Shown one piece after another: positions 37,893-39,932 of a stretch of DNA of 39,932 bases. Each line of letters begins with the position of its first letter. Within the stretch, counting starts at the first letter, position 1. The DNA comes from a virus. The DNA is taken from the IMG/VR virus record IMGVR_UViG_3300044638_001389, positions 1-39,932 of that record; one strand, given 5' to 3'. The notes beneath the pieces were generated by a model. The model did no database searches. It worked only from the letters and a program-made list of their open reading frames with translations, and was not told the origin of the DNA. A program made the position numbers and the translations under genes.

Positions 37893-39785
37893 TTATCCGT
37901 ATATGTCTTGCCACTGCTCTGAGAAAGCCTCATCGAGGTTAATGGCGTATCGTTTATTTGTCTGTGCTTTTGTAGCCCATCTGTTGTAAGCATAGGTAGC
38001 ACTATTGCTTGCTTGTTGCATTAGTTCGCGGATGCGAATAACGGCAAACCACATAGCCATAACAGTATCTGTCTTACCTTTAGTATCAGGTTTCCACGTA
38101 AGTAGTTGCTGAGTTAAAGCCTTTAATCCTTCAGAACCTTCTGAGGATGGTAGTTCAATGATGTTATTGTTTTGAAACTTGCCTTCGCGTTCTGTTCCAA
38201 AGAGGTTGGACATTGAGGCAACGCCGAAAGATGTGTCCCATTTGTTTTTGCCTGTAAAGTGAGCATCAAGTCGTACGCCGTAAGAAGCAAGCCATTGTCT
38301 GAGTTCTTCATCTAGTGAGTATGCTTTCTGGTGGGCGTTGATTTCTACACGAAACTCTTGTGGCTTGTACTTGATAGTCAACTCTTCAATTGCTGCACGA
38401 ATCTTTTGAGGTGTAGGTTCTTCCATATTGATGCAGTCAAGAATATAAATCTTGCCGTCTTCTCTGTTGTATGCTGCAACAACAAAGGCAGCGTTACCCG
38501 CCATGGCGGGGTCAAAGCCAATTACAGTATGAGCCTGTACCTTAGAAGGATGTCCTGCAGCACCTGCACTTAGCAGTCCTCTTTTTCGCATCCCATTCGT
38601 GGCTCCCCGCACCAACACGGGCGGGAAGATAGAATCTTCTTGGATGTCTTCTTGTTGATAGACGAGTGCCCAGGTTGATGGGGTAACTTCGCTGCGTCTC
38701 TTAAATAAGGTTTCGCCGTCCCACTTAGGGTAGAGGCCGTCTTCTGTAGGTGTGTCATCGTCACCGTCCCACGGTGTATCCGAGAAAGGCCAGAGTGTAA
38801 CCCAGTCTTCGGGTTCCTCAGCATATTCAAGGACAGCAGGCATCCCCATGTAAGTAAAGGGAGTCCTACCCCCAGACCAATGCTTAGCATTACGAAGTTC
38901 TTTATAAAGGTCGTTAGCAGCAATTCGTGTCCCAACCACTAGCAGTTTGCCGTTCTTGCCCAGACGGGTAATAACTTCCTTCTGCAGCCAGTCCATCTGC
39001 TTTTCCCACTCATGGGCATTGGCAGTAGTGATGCAGTCGTCAAGGATAATCAGGTCAGCACGGGCACCGTAAATCTGGCCGCCCATACCAAGGGCTTGGA
39101 GGGTAGGGTCCTTCTCGCTGGAGTTACGCGCATCGCCCCCAAGGTAGACTGTATCGGCTTTCCAAGTATCAGCGTCTTCTTTCCACCCGCCATCTGGACC
39201 ATATGCGGTCTGCAGTTTTAGCCAGCGTGGATGAGACAATCGTTGCTTGATAGCGTAAACGAACTCTCTAGCCTTATTCAAAGTCTTTGAGACCACAATG
39301 ATGCGGACGTTGGGATTGAGAGCGATGCGGTAAGTCGAGTAGTTCACCGTGATGACGGTGGACTTAGCATGTTCTGGCGGTACGTTCACCAGAAGTCTAT
39401 TGTTCTCCCCAGGCTCATAAATCATAGAAGGGTGTAGCCAGGTGGGTTCGTATCCCTCTAAAAGGTCTACCCAGTCCTGGTGGTGTGGAAATACTGTCTG
39501 TCCCAAAAACATCTGTGAGAAGTCTGAGAACTCAATTGACTCCTTGGTTAGCCCTAGGGCATCAAAGGATTGCTTGGTTCCCTCTTCCTTGGCCTCTTCA
39601 AGGGCCCTGGCAAAGTCGGGGTCTCGGCGCATCCATTGACGGATGGTATCTGCTTTCTTGTTTTCAGATGCCATAGCCGCTTGGATGGTGTAGCCAGACT
39701 TGATACGTTCTAGGACTGCGTCCTGTACAACTTTAAGGTTCTTGACCAGATGGTGGTCTTTACCCTTTTGAAATCCTGATGCCAT
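37893..39785 (-). CDS. Terminase large subunit with N-terminal HTH-like segment
   Basis: A 630-aa protein. Residues about 20-70 (VLERIKSGYTIQAAMASENKKADTIRQWMRRDPDFARALEEA) resemble the small-terminase helix-turn-helix. The Walker A variant NVPPEHAKST (134-143), Walker B LIILDDC (245-251) and C-motif VVGTR (283-287) form the ATPase; GFDPAMAG (423-430, D425) begins the RNase-H-like nuclease. The start at 39785 has AAGGGGA upstream; a longer frame to 39923 has none. It drives DNA packaging. No separate small subunit was found. It is first in the late operon. Confidence 0.9.
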   Translation of the reverse strand: MASGFQKGKDHHLVKNLKVVQDAVLERIKSGYTIQAAMASENKKADTIRQWMRRDPDFARALEEAKEEGTKQSFDALGLTKESIEFSDFSQMFLGQTVFPHHQDWVDLLEGYEPTWLHPSMIYEPGENNRLLVNVPPEHAKSTVITVNYSTYRIALNPNVRIIVVSKTLNKAREFVYAIKQRLSHPRWLKLQTAYGPDGGWKEDADTWKADTVYLGGDARNSSEKDPTLQALGMGGQIYGARADLIILDDCITTANAHEWEKQMDWLQKEVITRLGKNGKLLVVGTRIAANDLYKELRNAKHWSGGRTPFTYMGMPAVLEYAEEPEDWVTLWPFSDTPWDGDDDTPTEDGLYPKWDGETLFKRRSEVTPSTWALVYQQEDIQEDSIFPPVLVRGATNGMRKRGLLSAGAAGHPSKVQAHTVIGFDPAMAGNAAFVVAAYNREDGKIYILDCINMEEPTPQKIRAAIEELTIKYKPQEFRVEINAHQKAYSLDEELRQWLASYGVRLDAHFTGKNKWDTSFGVASMSNLFGTEREGKFQNNNIIELPSSEGSEGLKALTQQLLTWKPDTKGKTDTVMAMWFAVIRIRELMQQASNSATYAYNRWATKAQTNKRYAINLDEAFSEQWQDIYG

Positions 39786-39805
39786 AGGTCCCCTTATGGC
39801 AGTAC

Positions 39806-39932
39806 TATCCCGCCTATTAAGTACAGTTTGTACAGTTAGTCTGTACAGTCTAGCAAGGCTCCAAAAAGCCTTGCAGTACATAGTAAAATAAAAACAATCT
39901 CTATATATACTTAATCCGTTCAAACAGGTAAA
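39806..39932. repeat. Right copy of 127-bp direct terminal repeat
   Basis: It is identical to 1-127. Positions 39,786-39,805 plus this copy continue into the control region once the circle is closed at 39,805/1. Counting both copies as unique sequence would duplicate the operator-like palindrome and hairpin described at 24-69. Confidence 0.95.

Noticed and set aside
39786-39923. 46-codon extension of terminase into the control region
   Set aside because: It would run through the terminal repeat and hairpin; AAGGGGA and the family-like N-terminus support the start at 39785.
1-39932. CRISPR array, insertion sequence, integrase or lysogeny repressor
   Set aside because: No regularly spaced repeats, transposase or recombinase motifs, or repressor-like genes were seen on either strand.

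Overview
The window is one complete genome of a tailed phage, most likely a strictly lytic phage of a low-GC actinobacterium. A WhiB-type Fe-S regulator and an FmdB-type zinc ribbon sit side by side in the early arm, and WhiB genes are essentially confined to Actinobacteria and their phages. The moderate-to-low GC content and tail-fibre repeat sequences of a kind I associate with aquatic phages suggest a freshwater host such as Nanopelagicales; that host is inference. The first and last 127 bases are identical, so the molecule closes to a circle of 39,805 bp. A 127-bp overlap equals a common assembler k-mer, so it probably records circular closure and not a physical end. No integrase, repressor, tRNA, CRISPR array or insertion sequence was seen.

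Layout: a control region (about 39,786-39,805 joined to 1-529) separates two divergent arms. The early/middle arm runs on the + strand (530-11,912). It starts with a SLOG-family protein and a run of tiny, often zinc-ribbon, proteins. It continues with a membrane-anchored lytic-transglycosylase-like protein, DUF4192-like and DUF932-like proteins, and a replication/recombination block (RecB/Cas4-like nuclease, RecA/DnaB-like ATPase, Holliday-junction-resolvase-like nuclease, and a primase split over two overlapping frames). It ends with a DUF1599-like protein, a metallophosphoesterase, a sigma-like factor, FmdB, WhiB and a small membrane protein. No DNA polymerase is encoded. A strong hairpin at 11,920-11,954 ends this arm and also lies at the 3' end of the opposite arm.

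The late arm runs on the - strand from 39,785 down to 11,996. In transcription order it holds terminase, a very basic 455-aa protein, portal, two small proteins, a giant 1,877-aa probable internal virion protein, two further virion proteins, scaffold, major capsid, small structural and lysine-rich proteins, a glycosyltransferase and a methyltransferase, adaptor-like and tail-fibre proteins, small fibre-associated proteins, a large tail protein, and a lysis cassette (M15-type endolysin and holin-like proteins). No tape measure or tail-tube gene was recognised, which fits a short-tailed (podovirus-like) virion.

The most unusual signals are RNA-level. Upstream of the nuclease gene (5,865) two mutually exclusive long helices can form, one of which buries the ribosome binding site. 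A well-proportioned H-type pseudoknot lies in the leader of the gene at 5,209. Upstream of the scaffold gene a hairpin loop is complementary to the distant ribosome binding site. Together these suggest that this phage times translation with structured leaders.
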